Below, piece after piece: positions 32,937 through 33,213 of a stretch of 33,213 nucleotides of DNA (position 1 is the stretch's first letter; the number at the start of each line of letters is the position of its first letter). A program made the translations under genes and the position numbers. This DNA is from Hyphomicrobiales bacterium (lineage in GTDB: Bacteria > Pseudomonadota > Alphaproteobacteria > Rhizobiales > JAKSCL01), in assembly GCA_022360615.1 (NCBI GenBank), contig JAKSCL010000326.1:1-33213 (forward strand), read 5' to 3'. The notes beneath the pieces were generated by a model. It was not told where the DNA came from. It searched no databases and saw only the letters and a list, made by a program, of their open reading frames with translations.

Positions 32937-33213
32937 CTAACCGTAAACAATGATCTCAGCGGCAAGGCTGCTGATCTTGGCCACGCGTTTCAGCCGGCTC
33001 TCGACGCGGTCGGAGACAAGATCCTCCATATCTCTCGGCACCAGGAACTGAACCGTGTCGCCCTTGCGCGCAAAGCCCGTGCGCGGAAGAATGCCGGGCA
33101 TGGACGCCGACAAGCGATAGGCAAGCCTTAGAGCCGCACCGAGAAGCATGGCGTTGCGAAAAGTGTCGAGGTCGACAAGGCTGCGCAGACGGGGGCCCGG
33201 CTGCTCCTCCTCA
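32937..33213 (-). CDS. ppx: Ppx/GppA family exopolyphosphatase, C-terminal part
   Basis: The 3' end of a minus-strand gene that continues past the window edge; 91 codons are visible up to TAG at 32939-32937. The sequence DLDTFRNAMLLGAALRLAYR and the segment with RDMEDLVSDRVESRLKRVA match the C-terminal domain of alphaproteobacterial exopolyphosphatases, which cleave polyphosphate or pppGpp. The catalytic ASKHA domain lies outside, so activity cannot be judged. Location beside rnd fits the common rhizobial ppx-rnd-aspS order. Confidence 0.8.
   Translation of the reverse strand, partial: EEEQPGPRLRSLVDLDTFRNAMLLGAALRLAYRLSASMPGILPRTGFARKGDTVQFLVPRDMEDLVSDRVESRLKRVAKISSLAAEIIVYG

Noticed and set aside
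1-33213. CRISPR arrays, insertion sequences, prophage or tRNA-linked islands
   Set aside because: No regularly spaced repeats, transposase or integrase motifs, or tRNA cloverleaf were seen on either strand.

Overview
The window reads as a GC-rich alphaproteobacterial chromosome segment, most likely from the Hyphomicrobiales (rhizobial) side of the class. Support for this comes from the NDUFA12-type complex I subunit, an RNase E with a long acidic insert and a Gly-Trp-Trp tail, DUF2155, the run aroQ-accB-accC-aat, and the neighbourhood amiC-mrcA-prfB opposite rne. I see no transposase, integrase, phage gene, CRISPR array, tRNA or rRNA. It is mostly a housekeeping region with a few accessory or poorly understood pieces.

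Layout. 1-7394 is a cell-wall and translation-termination block: a membrane-anchored M23 peptidase (+), then on the minus strand amiC, mrcA (PBP1A) and prfB, whose reading frame needs a programmed +1 frameshift. 7395-15671 is a plus-strand run: rne, a BepA-like M48/TPR protease, a DsbA-like thioredoxin-fold protein, aroQ, accB, accC and aat. 15608-18234 is minus strand: DUF2155 (its 3' end overlaps aat by 64 bp), a SAM methyltransferase with a clear intrinsic terminator, the NDUFA12-type protein and a DUF3016 lipoprotein-sized secreted protein. 18270-19104 is an 835-base gap in front of nrdJ with nested inverted repeats that could form a structured leader RNA. 19105-23346 is a B12-dependent ribonucleotide reductase gene, an unrecognised 126-residue gene and a strong terminator. 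23441-24528 is lrgA-lrgB. 24539-26579 is a minus-strand operon speD-speE-ceramidase-like. A periplasmic-type glutathione peroxidase and a PfkB sugar kinase diverge from 27322-27485. 28526-33213 holds aspS, an orphan ParA-type ATPase, rnd, and the 3' end of a Ppx/GppA phosphatase.

How the genes work together. amiC, mrcA and the M23 protein build or cut peptidoglycan. accB and accC are two subunits of acetyl-CoA carboxylase. speD and speE make spermidine from decarboxylated SAM. rne and rnd are RNA-decay enzymes, both reported as degradosome components in Caulobacter. lrgA and lrgB are translationally coupled membrane partners.

The items I find most worth following are the putative nrdJ leader RNA, the unknown gene locked into the nrdJ operon, the orphan ParA whose predicted promoter spacer is filled by a perfect palindrome (the core recurs near speD/gpx), the speDE-ceramidase operon, and several perfect inverted or tandem repeats in intergenic gaps. 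None of these amounts to proof of a new system; all come from reading the sequence by eye.
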